DNA from: Alphaproteobacteria bacterium | Lineage (GTDB): Bacteria > Pseudomonadota > Alphaproteobacteria > RF32 > CAG-239 | Length of the DNA: 64,000 bases | Assembly (NCBI GenBank): GCA_020025875.1 | Contig: JAHHRI010000004.1 | Location: 1-64,000 of the forward strand | Direction: 5' to 3' | Shown here: positions 36,579 through 45,410 of the stretch, in pieces | Layout of the letters: every line of letters starts with the position of its first letter | Position numbering within the stretch: the first letter of the stretch is position 1 | Made by a program: the position numbers and the translations under genes | The notes under the pieces: generated by a model | The model's database searches: none | What the model saw: the letters and a program-made list of their open reading frames with translations, nothing else | Told to the model about the DNA's origin: nothing

Positions 36579-37540
36579 TAGCAAAAAAATTAAAGAAAGG
36601 CTCGCATGTGCGAGTTATTGCACCTGCACGCAGCTTGGGGATTGTGAGTGAAAATTGTCGGAAAATTGCCGATAAGCGGCTTGCAGAGATGGGCTTGCGG
36701 GTTTCGTTCGGGCGGCATGCGGAAGAAATGGACGGGGTTGCTTCTTCTTCCGTTGCGTCCCGATTGGAAGATTTGCATGAAGCTTTTGCCGATAAAACGG
36801 TTGACGGCATTCTGACGGTTATCGGCGGGTTTAATTCGATTGAACTTCTTTCCGGAATAGATTATCGGTTGATCGCCGATAACCCAAAGATTTTGTGCGG
36901 CTTTTCCGATATTACCGGACTGGCCAACGCCATTTATGCCAAAACGGGGTTGGTGACTTATTCGGGGCCGCATTACTCTACTTTCGGTATGCTGAAAGGA
37001 AACGAATATACGCTTGAATATTTTAAAAAATGCCTGTTTCAGAGCGAGTCCTTTGAGTTGCATCCGGCAGCCGAGTGGTCGGATGATCCATGGTATCTGG
37101 ATCAGGAAAACCGCAAATTTATAAAAAATGACGGCTACTGGGAAATAGCTTCCGGTGCCGCGGAAGGTCGGTTGGTCGGCGGCAATTTGGGGCTTTTGGA
37201 CGAGTTGAAAGGAACGCCTTATTTTCCGGACATCAAAGACAGTATTTTGTTTTTGGAACATTGTGCGGAAAATGAAGTTTGGACTTTTAACCGCAATCTG
37301 CAGGCACTCTGCCTGCATCCGGATTTTGCTTCGGTTAGGGCGATTGTGTTCGGACGTTTTGAGCCGGAAAACCAAATTGATCGGTCGAAGTTGGAGCAGA
37401 TATTGAGCACAAAGAAAGAATTGGTCGGAAAACCGATTATTGCCAATGTCGATTTTGGGCATACAACACCGATCATTACCTTTCCTATCGGCGGCAGCTG
37501 CCGAATCGATAACGGGCGGATTGAACTGACGGCATTTTAG
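36575..37540 (+). CDS. S66 family serine peptidase, MccF-like
   Basis: This 321-residue protein belongs to peptidase family S66, which contains LD-carboxypeptidases and the microcin C self-immunity enzyme MccF. The nucleophile is Ser111 in GFSDITGL, preceded by GGFNSIELL (84-92). The Glu/His relay is Glu228 in LFLEHCAE and His296 in DFGHTTPIITFPIG. The EWSDDPWY segment (167-174) and GAAEGRLVGGNL favour the MccF-like branch over LdcA. MccF hydrolyses the amide between a C-terminal Asp and the nucleotide of microcin C and related aminoacyl-sulfamoyl adenosines. There is no signal peptide, so it is cytoplasmic. It is coupled to the AlaRS-like gene through ATGA and followed after 7 bp by the first Dcd-like gene. 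Confidence 0.85.
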   Translation: MIAKKLKKGSHVRVIAPARSLGIVSENCRKIADKRLAEMGLRVSFGRHAEEMDGVASSSVASRLEDLHEAFADKTVDGILTVIGGFNSIELLSGIDYRLIADNPKILCGFSDITGLANAIYAKTGLVTYSGPHYSTFGMLKGNEYTLEYFKKCLFQSESFELHPAAEWSDDPWYLDQENRKFIKNDGYWEIASGAAEGRLVGGNLGLLDELKGTPYFPDIKDSILFLEHCAENEVWTFNRNLQALCLHPDFASVRAIVFGRFEPENQIDRSKLEQILSTKKELVGKPIIANVDFGHTTPIITFPIGGSCRIDNGRIELTAF

Positions 37541-37547
37541 GGCGCAA

Positions 37548-38057
37548 ATGATTCTGACTGGTTCGGAAATTAAGAAATATGTTCTTAACGGCGATATCGT
37601 TATTGAGCCGTTTTGCGAAGATCAGCTCAATCCCAACAGCTACAACTATCGGTTGGGAAAAACCCTGACGTTTAAGGAAGATGACGGAAAGTACCACACG
37701 CTTAAAATTCCCGATGAAGGCTTGATTCTTTATCCTAATCGGGTGTATTTGGGACATACGTTTGAAACGTTGGGCAGCAGCAAATGTGCCATGTCGCTGA
37801 TTGGGCGCAGTTCGACCGGACGGCTGGGGCTGTTTTTGCAGGTTTCCGCCGATCTCGGTCATACCGGTTCCGTTCATAAATGGACTCTGGAACTGGTCAC
37901 GGCTAAGCCTTTTCGGGTTTATCCGGAGATGATTATCGGGCAGATTTCATTCTGGCTCAATGATGGTGATGCCTCTTTGTACAAGGGAGGATACTCGGCC
38001 TATTCCTGCCCGCAAATATCGAAAATGGAGAAAGAAATTGATACTGACGGGAAATAA
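37548..38057 (+). CDS. dCTP deaminase-like protein 1 (catalytic Glu kept)
   Basis: This 169-residue protein has the dCTP deaminase/dUTPase trimeric fold. The N-terminal ILTGSEIKKYVLNGDIVIEPF matches the Dcd opening, the signature RSSTGRLGLFLQ (87-98) matches RSSLARLG, and Glu115 in KWTLEL aligns with the deaminase catalytic Glu. The position of the conserved Asp in the IDPGxxG turn is occupied by His (GHTG). The C-terminus lacks the usual GAVASRxxK ending. Family members deaminate dCTP to dUTP in pyrimidine synthesis, and some act in antiphage nucleotide depletion. A housekeeping role is doubtful given the neighbours and the tandem partner. Confidence 0.78.
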   Translation: MILTGSEIKKYVLNGDIVIEPFCEDQLNPNSYNYRLGKTLTFKEDDGKYHTLKIPDEGLILYPNRVYLGHTFETLGSSKCAMSLIGRSSTGRLGLFLQVSADLGHTGSVHKWTLELVTAKPFRVYPEMIIGQISFWLNDGDASLYKGGYSAYSCPQISKMEKEIDTDGK

Positions 38058-38556
38058 AATTGCCGAAGAAGTTTTGAACGGAAAAATTGTGATTGAGCCG
38101 TTTGAGCTTTCCGGCATAACGACAAATTCTTATGATCTGACCTTGGGCAACAAGCTGTTGATGTATAATGACGAGGTGCTGGATCCTAAAAAAGAGCCGC
38201 AAACAACCATGTTTGAAATTCCCGACTCCGGATATGAAATGAAACGCGGAGAATTTTTGCTCGGGTGCAGCAATGAATTTGTCGGCAGCGACTTTTATGT
38301 GCCGATTGTTCATGCCAAATCAAGCATTGCCAGACTGGGGCTGTTTATTCACATTACCTCCGGCTTGTTTGACATCGGTTGCAAATGCAATGTCACTTTT
38401 CATCTGTATGCAACAATGCCGATCAGGTTATACAAAAATATGCCGATTGCGCAAATAACATTTTGGAAAACCACGGGCGAAATAAAACACTACCACGGCA
38501 AATATCAGAATGATACAGGTCCCGTGGCTTCGCGCATTTGCAAAGATTTCAAATAA
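38038..38556 (+). CDS. dCTP deaminase-like protein 2 (catalytic Glu replaced by His)
   Basis: This 172-residue paralogue of the previous gene overlaps it by 20 bp. I place the start at a TTG (38038) because it gives an N-terminus ILTGNKIAEEVLNGKIVIEPF that aligns with its partner, and GGAG lies 7 bp upstream. A longer in-frame ATG start at 37960 lies inside gene 1. KSSIARLGLFIHIT (94-107) keeps the substrate Ser and Arg, and Asp112 is kept, but the catalytic Glu position is His122 in VTFHL. The Dcd ending GPVASRICKDF is present. Deaminase activity is unlikely alone; a hydrolase, binding or heteromer role is possible. Confidence 0.75.
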   Translation: MILTGNKIAEEVLNGKIVIEPFELSGITTNSYDLTLGNKLLMYNDEVLDPKKEPQTTMFEIPDSGYEMKRGEFLLGCSNEFVGSDFYVPIVHAKSSIARLGLFIHITSGLFDIGCKCNVTFHLYATMPIRLYKNMPIAQITFWKTTGEIKHYHGKYQNDTGPVASRICKDFK

Positions 38557-38559
38557 AGA

Positions 38560-38997
38560 TTATTTTTCCAGTACGAAAGTGACCGGTCCGTCGTTGATCA
38601 GTTCCACCGCCATGTCGGCTTGAAAAATACCGTTTTCCACATTAAGCCCTTCGGCTTGCAGACATTCGGAAAAATATTCGTAGAGCGGTTTTGCCGTTTC
38701 CGGTCCGGCGGCATGGTCAAAACCGGGGCGGTTGCCGCGAGATGTGTCGCCTGCCAGCGTAAATTGGGAAACAACCAGCGCGCTGCCGCCCACATCTTTG
38801 AGCGAAAGATTCATTTTGCCGTTCCCGTCTTCAAAGATGCGCAATGCCGCCGTCTTTTTTGCAAGAGCCGCCGCTTGTTCTTTGCCGTCATTTTTGAAAA
38901 CACCGATAAAGATGAGTAAACCGACGCCGATTGCCGATACACTCCGATCGTTAACCGAAACCGAAGCTCTTTTGACACGCTGAATAAGAAGCTTCAT
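38560..38997 (-). CDS. dtd: D-aminoacyl-tRNA deacylase
   Basis: This 145-residue enzyme hydrolyses D-aminoacyl-tRNAs and also glycine mischarged on tRNA(Ala). The family motifs are SQFTLAGDT (substrate-binding SQFTL) and NDGPVTF (the Gly-cisPro selectivity loop) near the C-terminus. Its start MKLLIQRVKRASVSV fits homologues, so the ATG at 38997 is used rather than a longer upstream frame; GGAG lies upstream at good spacing. It converges on the second Dcd-like gene with only 3 bp between stops. Its closeness to an AlaRS-like gene may be chance. Confidence 0.93.
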   Translation of the reverse strand: MKLLIQRVKRASVSVNDRSVSAIGVGLLIFIGVFKNDGKEQAAALAKKTAALRIFEDGNGKMNLSLKDVGGSALVVSQFTLAGDTSRGNRPGFDHAAGPETAKPLYEYFSECLQAEGLNVENGIFQADMAVELINDGPVTFVLEK

Positions 38998-39101
38998 TTT
39001 TATCCTCCAAAGTTTTTTTATGATAAAGGGTAGCGTTGAGAAAGCCGGAATGCAAGCTTTATTTTGTGGTTTTTGGTGTTCAATATGCAAATAAAAAAGG
39101 C

Positions 39102-39130
39102 TTGCCAAAAAGAAAAATCTTCTGTATATT
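39102..39130 (+). promoter_or_regulatory. Promoter of rplQ
   Basis: TTGCCA (39102-39107), a 17-bp spacer and TATATT (39125-39130) match the sigma-70 consensus at 5/6 each. They lie 120 bp before rplQ, consistent with its separation from the rpoA transcript. Confidence 0.75.
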
Positions 39131-39250
39131 GCGCCTGAAATCGTGAGTTTGAAATTCGCGGAATGCCGGCATTTATGAAGGTAGTGACGGCTTTTTATGT
39201 TTTATCCGCTTTGCCTGTCAAAGCATTTAGAGAAAAGAAAGGAAACAGCC

Positions 39251-39757
39251 ATGAGACATGGTGATAAACACAGAAAATTTAACATGCCGAGAAGCCAGAG
39301 AAGAGCTTTGTTCTCAAACCTGACCAACGCGTTGTTGACGCATGAGCAGATCACAATCACTTTGCCGCGCGCCAAAGAACTGAGAACTTTTGCCGACAGC
39401 ATGATCACGTTTGCCAAAAAAGGCGATCTGAACAGTCGTCGTATGGCGTTGGCCTTTTTGCGTGACAACGAAGTTGTTGCCAAATTGTTCTCTACTTTAG
39501 CCGAACGTTATAAAGAACGTAACGGTGGTTATACGCGTGTTCTTAAAGCCGGCATTCGCTATGGCGATGCTGCTCCGATGGCGATTATCGAACTGGTTGA
39601 CCGTGATGTTAATGCCAAAGGTGCCAAAGATTTGGCACGAGTAGCCGCCGAGAAGGCCGCTGCCGAAGCTGCTGAAAAAGCGGTTGAGGAAGAAGCTAAA
39701 AAAGAAGAAGCCAAAGTAGAAAAAAAGGCTGAAAAAAAATCGAAAAAAGCCGAATAA
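39251..39757 (+). CDS. rplQ: 50S ribosomal protein L17 with charged tail
   Basis: This 168-residue protein is L17, near the exit tunnel. [24 protein letters not shown] and the [24 protein letters not shown] segment identify it. The last 45 residues form an Ala/Glu/Lys tail, longer than in most bacteria. It normally follows rpoA directly, but here lies 4.9 kb away behind its own promoter. GAAAGGAAACAGCC precedes the ATG. Confidence 0.97.
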   Translation: MRHGDKHRKFNMPRSQRRALFSNLTNALLTHEQITITLPRAKELRTFADSMITFAKKGDLNSRRMALAFLRDNEVVAKLFSTLAERYKERNGGYTRVLKAGIRYGDAAPMAIIELVDRDVNAKGAKDLARVAAEKAAAEAAEKAVEEEAKKEEAKVEKKAEKKSKKAE

Positions 39758-39782
39758 TCGAGTAGGATAAGATTTTTTTAAG

Positions 39783-39817
39783 AAAAACGGAAGATCGGAA
39801 GTTCTTCCGTTTTTTTG
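39783..39817 (+). terminator. Terminator after rplQ
   Basis: A perfect 12-bp stem (39783-39794 with 39803-39814) and T-run lie 25 bp after the rplQ stop. Confidence 0.9.
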
Positions 39818-40019
39818 TATTGATTGCTTTACAATCGAATCCTTCTTTAACGGGGAGAGGTTTGTGCCAGCCGGATCAGCGGCGGGGCAATATTAAATTT
39901 TGCATAGGCCAAGCCGGAAAGTTCGTAATGTGGCTTATTTTTGCGCGGTAAAGACAAACAGCCAAACATTTTGAGGCTGCCGACTTATGGCCGCCGATCG
40001 GCAAAAGGTTTGTCGGCGG

Positions 40020-41840
40020 TTATCCTTTTGCTAAATTTTCCGCCAGTTCCAAGAGTTCCAGCCATTGATTTTCGTCGGCTTCCTTTTTTTGTTCCAGCTC
40101 TTCCAGTTGGTCGGTGAGGGTCAGAAAACGGCTTGGGGAATTTTGGTAAAGTGCCGTATCGTTCAATGCGGTGCGGATGAGGGCAATTTGCTTTTCGCTT
40201 TCCTCAATTTGTTTGGGGAGTACGGAAAGTAAACGCTGCTGGTTGTAGCTGAGCTTGCCGCGGGCGTTCTCCTGACGTTGGCTGCCGGTGTTTTTGGCGG
40301 CATTTGTTTTGCTTTTGTTGGGGGCAGGCAACGGCTCTCTTTGATTGAGGTTTGCAAGCATATCGCTGTAACTGCCGACATATTCTTCAATTTTTCCGTT
40401 TCCGTTCATATAGATAATGGAGGTGACGATTTTATCCAAAAAATCTCGGTCATGGCTGACGATCATAATGGTTCCGTCATAGTCGCCGAGAGTTTCCTGC
40501 AAAAGGTCCAAAGTGTCCATATCCAGATCGTTGGTCGGTTCGTCTAACAGCAAAAAGTTTGACGGCAGCGCCAGTACCTTGGCAAGCATCAACCGATTTT
40601 TTTCGCCGCCCGACAGAGCGGCTACCGGAGATTTGGCTTGTTCCGGCGTAAACAGAAAGTCTTTCAGGTATGCCACCACATGCCGCCAACTGCCGCGAAC
40701 CCAAATATGATCTCCTTGGTCGCAAAGCGTTTGCCACAGAGTTTTGTTTGGATCCAAGGTGAAGCGGTTTTGGTCAAAATAGGCTTCTTCCATGTTTTTG
40801 CCAATTCTGACAAAGCCGGAATCCGGTGTTAATTTTTTGGTCAACAGTTTAATGAGAGTGGTTTTGCCGGCGCCGTTGGGGCCGACGATGCCAATTCTGT
40901 TGCCGCGGATGATTTTTGTTGAAAAATCGTTGACGATTGTTCTGTCGGCAAAGGATTTGCACAGATGTTTGGCCTCAATCACCAGCTTGGAGCGCCACGG
41001 CGTGTTTTCTATATCCATGTTGACTGAGCCGATTTGCCTGATTTGTTCCTTGCGCTCTTGCCTCAGTTGTATCAGCCGCCGCAGGCGTCCCATGTTGCGT
41101 TTGCGGCGAGCCGTCACACCTTTGTGTAACCATTCCGTTTCTTCGGCAATTTTTTTATTGAGGTATTTTTGAGCAATGATTTCTTGTTCGATGACTTGGT
41201 CCTGCCATTCTTCAAAACTGCCGAAGCCTTTGTTGTTGCGGCGCAAAGTTCCTCGGTCGAGCCAGAAAGTGGTGCGCGAAATGTTGGTCAGAAAACGTCT
41301 GTCGTGGCTGATAACGACAACGGCGCCACCGTAGTTGCCGATGATTTTTTCCAGAGTTTCGATGGTTGGCATATCGAGATGGTTCGTCGGCTCGTCTAAG
41401 AGCAGAATGTCCGGTTCTTCAATGAGGGCTCTGGCAAGCGTCGCTTTGCGTTTTTCTCCGCCGGAGGCGGTGGCGGGATCTGCGTCGGCAGCGATATCCA
41501 GCTGTTTGATCCATATGTCTGTTTTGTAGTCTTCGCTGCCGTCGTGACGGTTAAGTCCGTCGGCAACGGCTTCGCGCAGGGTTTTGAATTTGCTTAAGTC
41601 GGCATCTTGGGGCATATAGCCGATTTTGATATTGGGCTGGATGAAAATTTCTCCGTCGTCGGGTTCAATCAAGCCGGCGATTATTTTCAGCAATGTCGAT
41701 TTACCGGAGCCGTTGCGTCCGACCAGTGAAATTTTATCACCGCGGTTGATGTATAGTTCGACATCTTCAAACAGCTGTTTGCTGCCGAAACGGATTTTGA
41801 TACCTTTCAAAGTGTAAATGGGCGCTTCAAATGCCGGCAT
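40020..41840 (-). CDS. uup: ABC-F family ATPase, Uup-like
   Basis: This 606-residue protein has two ABC cassettes and no membrane segments. The first carries GRNGSGKST (about residue 40), the signature SGGEKRKATLARAL and LLLDEPTNHLD. The second carries GPNGAGKTTL and SGGEKNRLMLAKVL, then LLLDEPTNDLD. A linker of basic helices joins them, and residues 520-606 form a basic, Gln/Glu-rich coiled coil typical of Uup. ABC-F proteins act on the ribosome or branched DNA rather than in transport. The gene stands alone on this strand. Confidence 0.88.
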   Translation of the reverse strand: MPAFEAPIYTLKGIKIRFGSKQLFEDVELYINRGDKISLVGRNGSGKSTLLKIIAGLIEPDDGEIFIQPNIKIGYMPQDADLSKFKTLREAVADGLNRHDGSEDYKTDIWIKQLDIAADADPATASGGEKRKATLARALIEEPDILLLDEPTNHLDMPTIETLEKIIGNYGGAVVVISHDRRFLTNISRTTFWLDRGTLRRNNKGFGSFEEWQDQVIEQEIIAQKYLNKKIAEETEWLHKGVTARRKRNMGRLRRLIQLRQERKEQIRQIGSVNMDIENTPWRSKLVIEAKHLCKSFADRTIVNDFSTKIIRGNRIGIVGPNGAGKTTLIKLLTKKLTPDSGFVRIGKNMEEAYFDQNRFTLDPNKTLWQTLCDQGDHIWVRGSWRHVVAYLKDFLFTPEQAKSPVAALSGGEKNRLMLAKVLALPSNFLLLDEPTNDLDMDTLDLLQETLGDYDGTIMIVSHDRDFLDKIVTSIIYMNGNGKIEEYVGSYSDMLANLNQREPLPAPNKSKTNAAKNTGSQRQENARGKLSYNQQRLLSVLPKQIEESEKQIALIRTALNDTALYQNSPSRFLTLTDQLEELEQKKEADENQWLELLELAENLAKG

Positions 41841-42052
41841 GGTCTGATCCCTTTGTTTTTTTTAAATTCGGGCGCATTATAACCGCGGCAAAGGCAAAAA
41901 TAAACAAAAATCTTAAAATTGCGGCAGAGCGGTTGCCGCTTTGTTGAACGCCATCGGCAAAAATAGGCCGAAAAAACGGTAAAAAAGTTTGAATGTGAGG
42001 AATTTTCGTATATGATGAAAGAAAACGCTGGTCTAATAATGGGATTTTAAAA

Positions 42053-43279
42053 ATGCCGAAAATATTTGTGCTTTTCGCCTATGTCATGCTTGTTGCTTTT
42101 TCTGCCAAAGCGGCTGATGATATGTCGTTGATTGATCTGTTCGGAGAAGAACCGAAAAAGGAAGAAACAATTTCCGCGCCCGCAGAAGTCAAACATCGGA
42201 CAGAGCCGGAGAAAAAACAAAAAGAGGAGAAGGTGCGGGTAGATGATGAGGGAATGTTTTCTTTTCTGAATTTTTCATTTCTTAAAAATAAAAAGAAAGT
42301 GGAAGAGTTTGCCCGTAAACCCGATGAGCCGCAGGAAAACTTCCTTGACCGCATGACACGTATGGCGGAAGAAGGTGATGTCGATGCCTGCTTGACACTC
42401 GGCTATATGTATCTTTACGGCGAAAAAGGAGTTGCACGCAATGAGGAAAAGGCGTTTCGTTACTATTCGATGGCGGCTTCTCAAAAAGATATGATTGCGA
42501 TCAACAATCTCGGCAGCCTCTATTACAGCGGAATCGGCACGGAAAAAGATGTGAACAAAGCGGTGGAGATGTTTAATAAAGCAGCCAAACTCGGCAACAA
42601 AGAAGCCGCTATCAATTTGGCGTTTATCTATCTGACTTCGCCTTCAAAAAACATCTCCGCACAGCGGATTATCGAACTTTTGCAACAGGCGGCGGAAGGT
42701 AACAATATCACGGCTCAATATATGATGGGCTATTCCTATTATCGCGGCTTTGTGGTGCCTAAGGATTTTAAAAAGTCTTTTGAGCTGATCAAGCAGGCCG
42801 CCGTATCCTATGACGAGGCCCAATATGAACTGGCTTTGCGTTATATCAATGCAGAAGGCACCCCCCGCAACTATAACAATGCCGTCAAATATCTTAACCA
42901 ATCCGCTCATCAGGGAAATGTTCAGGCAATGATGGAACTCGGCAATATTTTAGCGGCGGGAACGTCTTATCAAAAGAACGAATATCAGGCTTATATTTGG
43001 TTTAACATTGCTTCGGTATATGGCATTGAAGGCGCAGCGGAAAAACGAGATATTTTGGAAAGAATCTTAAAAATTGAGGAGGTTCTGCAGGCGCAGTCGG
43101 CGGCAGAAACTTTTAAGGAAAAACCGAGTGAGATGACGCAATATATTCGCCAAACTTTCGGGCGCAATCTGGGAAGTTATATTGATAAGAAAATGGGCTA
43201 CCACGCACCGAAAAAGCAGTCGCAAGATGCTTCGAAAAAACAAGAGCGTGAGCCATCGCAGCCGTTAAAGCTGTTATAG
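42053..43279 (+). CDS. Exported Sel1-repeat (TPR-like) protein
   Basis: This 408-residue protein has a signal peptide (about residues 1-20, ending SAKA), a charged Lys/Glu-rich stretch (35-65) and at least six Sel1-like repeats from about residue 103 to 330. Repeats have the form ACLTLGYMYLYGEKGVARNEEKAFRYYSMAA. The final 60 residues are basic and polar. Sel1-repeat proteins act as periplasmic scaffolds in stress signalling or host interaction in several alphaproteobacteria; the partner here is unknown. Only a poor Shine-Dalgarno is seen. The gene stands alone between divergent uup and convergent metG. Confidence 0.85.
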   Translation: MPKIFVLFAYVMLVAFSAKAADDMSLIDLFGEEPKKEETISAPAEVKHRTEPEKKQKEEKVRVDDEGMFSFLNFSFLKNKKKVEEFARKPDEPQENFLDRMTRMAEEGDVDACLTLGYMYLYGEKGVARNEEKAFRYYSMAASQKDMIAINNLGSLYYSGIGTEKDVNKAVEMFNKAAKLGNKEAAINLAFIYLTSPSKNISAQRIIELLQQAAEGNNITAQYMMGYSYYRGFVVPKDFKKSFELIKQAAVSYDEAQYELALRYINAEGTPRNYNNAVKYLNQSAHQGNVQAMMELGNILAAGTSYQKNEYQAYIWFNIASVYGIEGAAEKRDILERILKIEEVLQAQSAAETFKEKPSEMTQYIRQTFGRNLGSYIDKKMGYHAPKKQSQDASKKQEREPSQPLKLL

Positions 43280-43596
43280 GTACAAAAAAGCGCCGGAAAA
43301 TTGGCTGTCGGCGGTGAATAGGCCGCCGATATCTCCGAATACTTTTGTTCAACGGGCGAGGGCGTGCGTGATAAAGCCCTCTTAAACCATAGGAACGGTG
43401 CGGCGGAAAATTATAGGAACGGCAAGGCGAGGTATGCGCAACCAAGTCGTTTTGCAAACGGATTTTGTGTCCGTTTGCCGGCAGCAAGCCGGTCGGGACA
43501 GGTTGGGTTTATGTTTGTTCTTATAGGGCGAAGTGTCTTACCCTATATATAGATATTTGCCGATAAACCGAGGATGGTCGTCAGGAATCGATAAAG
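43280..43596. other. Non-coding gap with several hairpins
   Basis: No gene is supported. Inverted repeats are frequent: a 7-bp stem near 43304-43326, GAGGGC/GCCCTC near 43358-43382, AAACGGA/TCCGTTT near 43455-43478, and TAGGG/CCCTA near 43526-43546. The word ATAGGAACGG occurs twice (about 43390 and 43415). This may be a small RNA or an old repeat; no family is recognised. Confidence 0.3.
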
Positions 43597-43628
43597 AAAA
43601 ACCCGTATAAAAACGGGTTTTTCTTTTT
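43597..43628. terminator. Bidirectional terminator between sel1 gene and metG
   Basis: A perfect 10-bp stem (43597-43606 with 43613-43622) has A/T tracts on both sides, so it can stop transcription from either strand. It lies 16 bp after the metG stop. Confidence 0.85.
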
Positions 43629-43643
43629 TGGTCGTCTTTGAGC

Positions 43644-45167
43644 TTAATCTTCAATCATCGGAAACAGCGGGTCGCCGACTTTAATCTCTGTTCCTTCCGG
43701 CAACGAAAACGGTTTGAACTCCGCTTTGAAGGTTTCCGGTTCACTTCCGAGAGAAGCTTCGATTTGGCGTGCCACGGCAGGTGTCAGCGGGTACATTGCC
43801 AGCCCGATTAGGCGCAAACATTCGAGCGTGGTATAGACCACCGCTTCAAAACGGGGGCGTTCAAGCGGGTTTTTGGCCAGCACCCATGGTGTGTTGGCAG
43901 CAAAATAAGCATTGACGGCATCTCCCGCCTTAACAATGCTTTCGGCAAGTTCGCTCACTGTTTCAAGCGACATATCCTGACGATAAATCCGCTCAAAGTT
44001 GCCGGCGATTTCATGAATCAGCGTTTTGTCCTTGTCGTTGAGATCGGCAGCCGAAGGAACTTTCCCGTCAAGGCTTTTTTGCACCATTTTCAACACGCGC
44101 ATTTGTAAATTGCCGATATTGTTTGCCAGCATTTTGTATCCCTGCTTCAGCATTGCCACGCTGATCTGAGAATCGCCGCCGAGTGTCATGTTGGCAATCA
44201 GATAAAAACGCAGAGCGTCGACACCGAGCAAGCTGACCACTTCTACCGGATCAACCACATTGCCGAGAGATTTTGACATTTTAACACCGCCTTCGCCGAT
44301 CCAATAGCCGTGGATAAAGTAATGTTCCACCGGTGGAACCCCCAGTGCGTGCAGCATAATCGGCCAGTATATACAGTGAGGCTTGAGAATATCTTTGGCG
44401 ATAAGATGGTGAGAATGTGCCCAAACTGTTTCAAAGTCGGGATTGTGTCCATAATTTAAGGTAGAAATGTAGTTGACCAATGCGTCAAACCAGATGTAGG
44501 TTACATAGTCGCGGTCAAAGGGCAATTCAACTCCCAACCACACCCGCGATTTTGGGCGTGAGATACAAAGATCTTCCAACGGCTCCTTGAGCATACCCAA
44601 GACCTCGTTTGCGTATTTTGCCGGACGAATCCAGTCCGGATGACTCTTGATATAGTCGATCAGCCATTGGCGATAGGGTTCCAAACGGAAGAAGTAGTTT
44701 TCTTCGCTGATTGCTTTGGGGGCTGTTTTGTGGTCGGGACAACAGCCGTTTTCGTCAAGATCAGATTTTTTCTTAAACTGCTCGCAGCCTTCGCAGTAGA
44801 GTCCCTCATACGATTTTTTGACAATCAGCCCTTTGTTGTAGATGTTTTGCAAAATTTCTTGCACAATCTTTTTATGTTCCGGCCGCGAGGTGCGCACAAA
44901 GTAGTCAAAATCAATACCCAGCTTCACAAACAGATTGCGAAAATTGTCGCTTTGTCGGGTTAAAAATTCGTCGGCGGCAAGGTTGCTTGCTTCGATACTG
45001 TGTTGATTTTTTTGCCCGTGTTCGTCCGTGCCGGTGGTATAATAGACGCCGTTGCCCCGCATTTGTTCAAATTTTTTCATCACGTCGCCCAAAACAGACG
45101 TGTAGGCGTGCCCAATATGGGGCAGCCCGTTTAAATAATAAATCGGGGTGGTAATATATTTTTGCAT
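43644..45167 (-). CDS. metG: Methionyl-tRNA synthetase
   Basis: This 507-residue class I synthetase charges tRNA(Met). The HIGH motif lies in LPHIGHAYTS (residues 12-21) and KMSKS in GVKMSKSLGN (near residue 297). The connective-peptide zinc knuckle has CEGCEQF and CCPDH, thus three Cys and a His. The C-terminal EMAP/Trbp111-like tRNA-binding domain is absent, giving a short monomeric form. The ATG at 45167 is preferred over 45215 because GGAG lies upstream and the protein then begins like homologues. Confidence 0.96.
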   Translation of the reverse strand: MQKYITTPIYYLNGLPHIGHAYTSVLGDVMKKFEQMRGNGVYYTTGTDEHGQKNQHSIEASNLAADEFLTRQSDNFRNLFVKLGIDFDYFVRTSRPEHKKIVQEILQNIYNKGLIVKKSYEGLYCEGCEQFKKKSDLDENGCCPDHKTAPKAISEENYFFRLEPYRQWLIDYIKSHPDWIRPAKYANEVLGMLKEPLEDLCISRPKSRVWLGVELPFDRDYVTYIWFDALVNYISTLNYGHNPDFETVWAHSHHLIAKDILKPHCIYWPIMLHALGVPPVEHYFIHGYWIGEGGVKMSKSLGNVVDPVEVVSLLGVDALRFYLIANMTLGGDSQISVAMLKQGYKMLANNIGNLQMRVLKMVQKSLDGKVPSAADLNDKDKTLIHEIAGNFERIYRQDMSLETVSELAESIVKAGDAVNAYFAANTPWVLAKNPLERPRFEAVVYTTLECLRLIGLAMYPLTPAVARQIEASLGSEPETFKAEFKPFSLPEGTEIKVGDPLFPMIED

Positions 45168-45362
45168 CGACACGTTCTCCAAGTTAAACAAAATCTGTCC
45201 GGCAGAGTATAACAACTTGTCGGCAAAATCAACGCTTTTTCGGCTCTTGTCGACAGTCTTGGCGGTAGGTGGGCACGTTTTTCTGACATAAAAGAAAAAA
45301 GTGCTTTATTTTTTAAAAAAATATGCTATATACAAAGATATTCTTTCATAAAAATTAAATTG

Positions 45363-45391
45363 AAAGTGGGGCCGCAAGCCCCGCTTTTTTG
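45363..45391 (+). terminator. Terminator-like hairpin in the rimP leader (attenuator)
   Basis: A 10-bp stem with one G-U (45363-45372 with 45378-45387), a pentaloop and a T-run lie 20 bp before rimP. No plus-strand gene ends upstream, so it must act on a leader transcript starting before it. It is therefore a candidate attenuator of the whole nusA-infB operon. Confidence 0.7.
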
Positions 45392-45410
45392 TTAATAACA
45401 AGGAGTCTGT

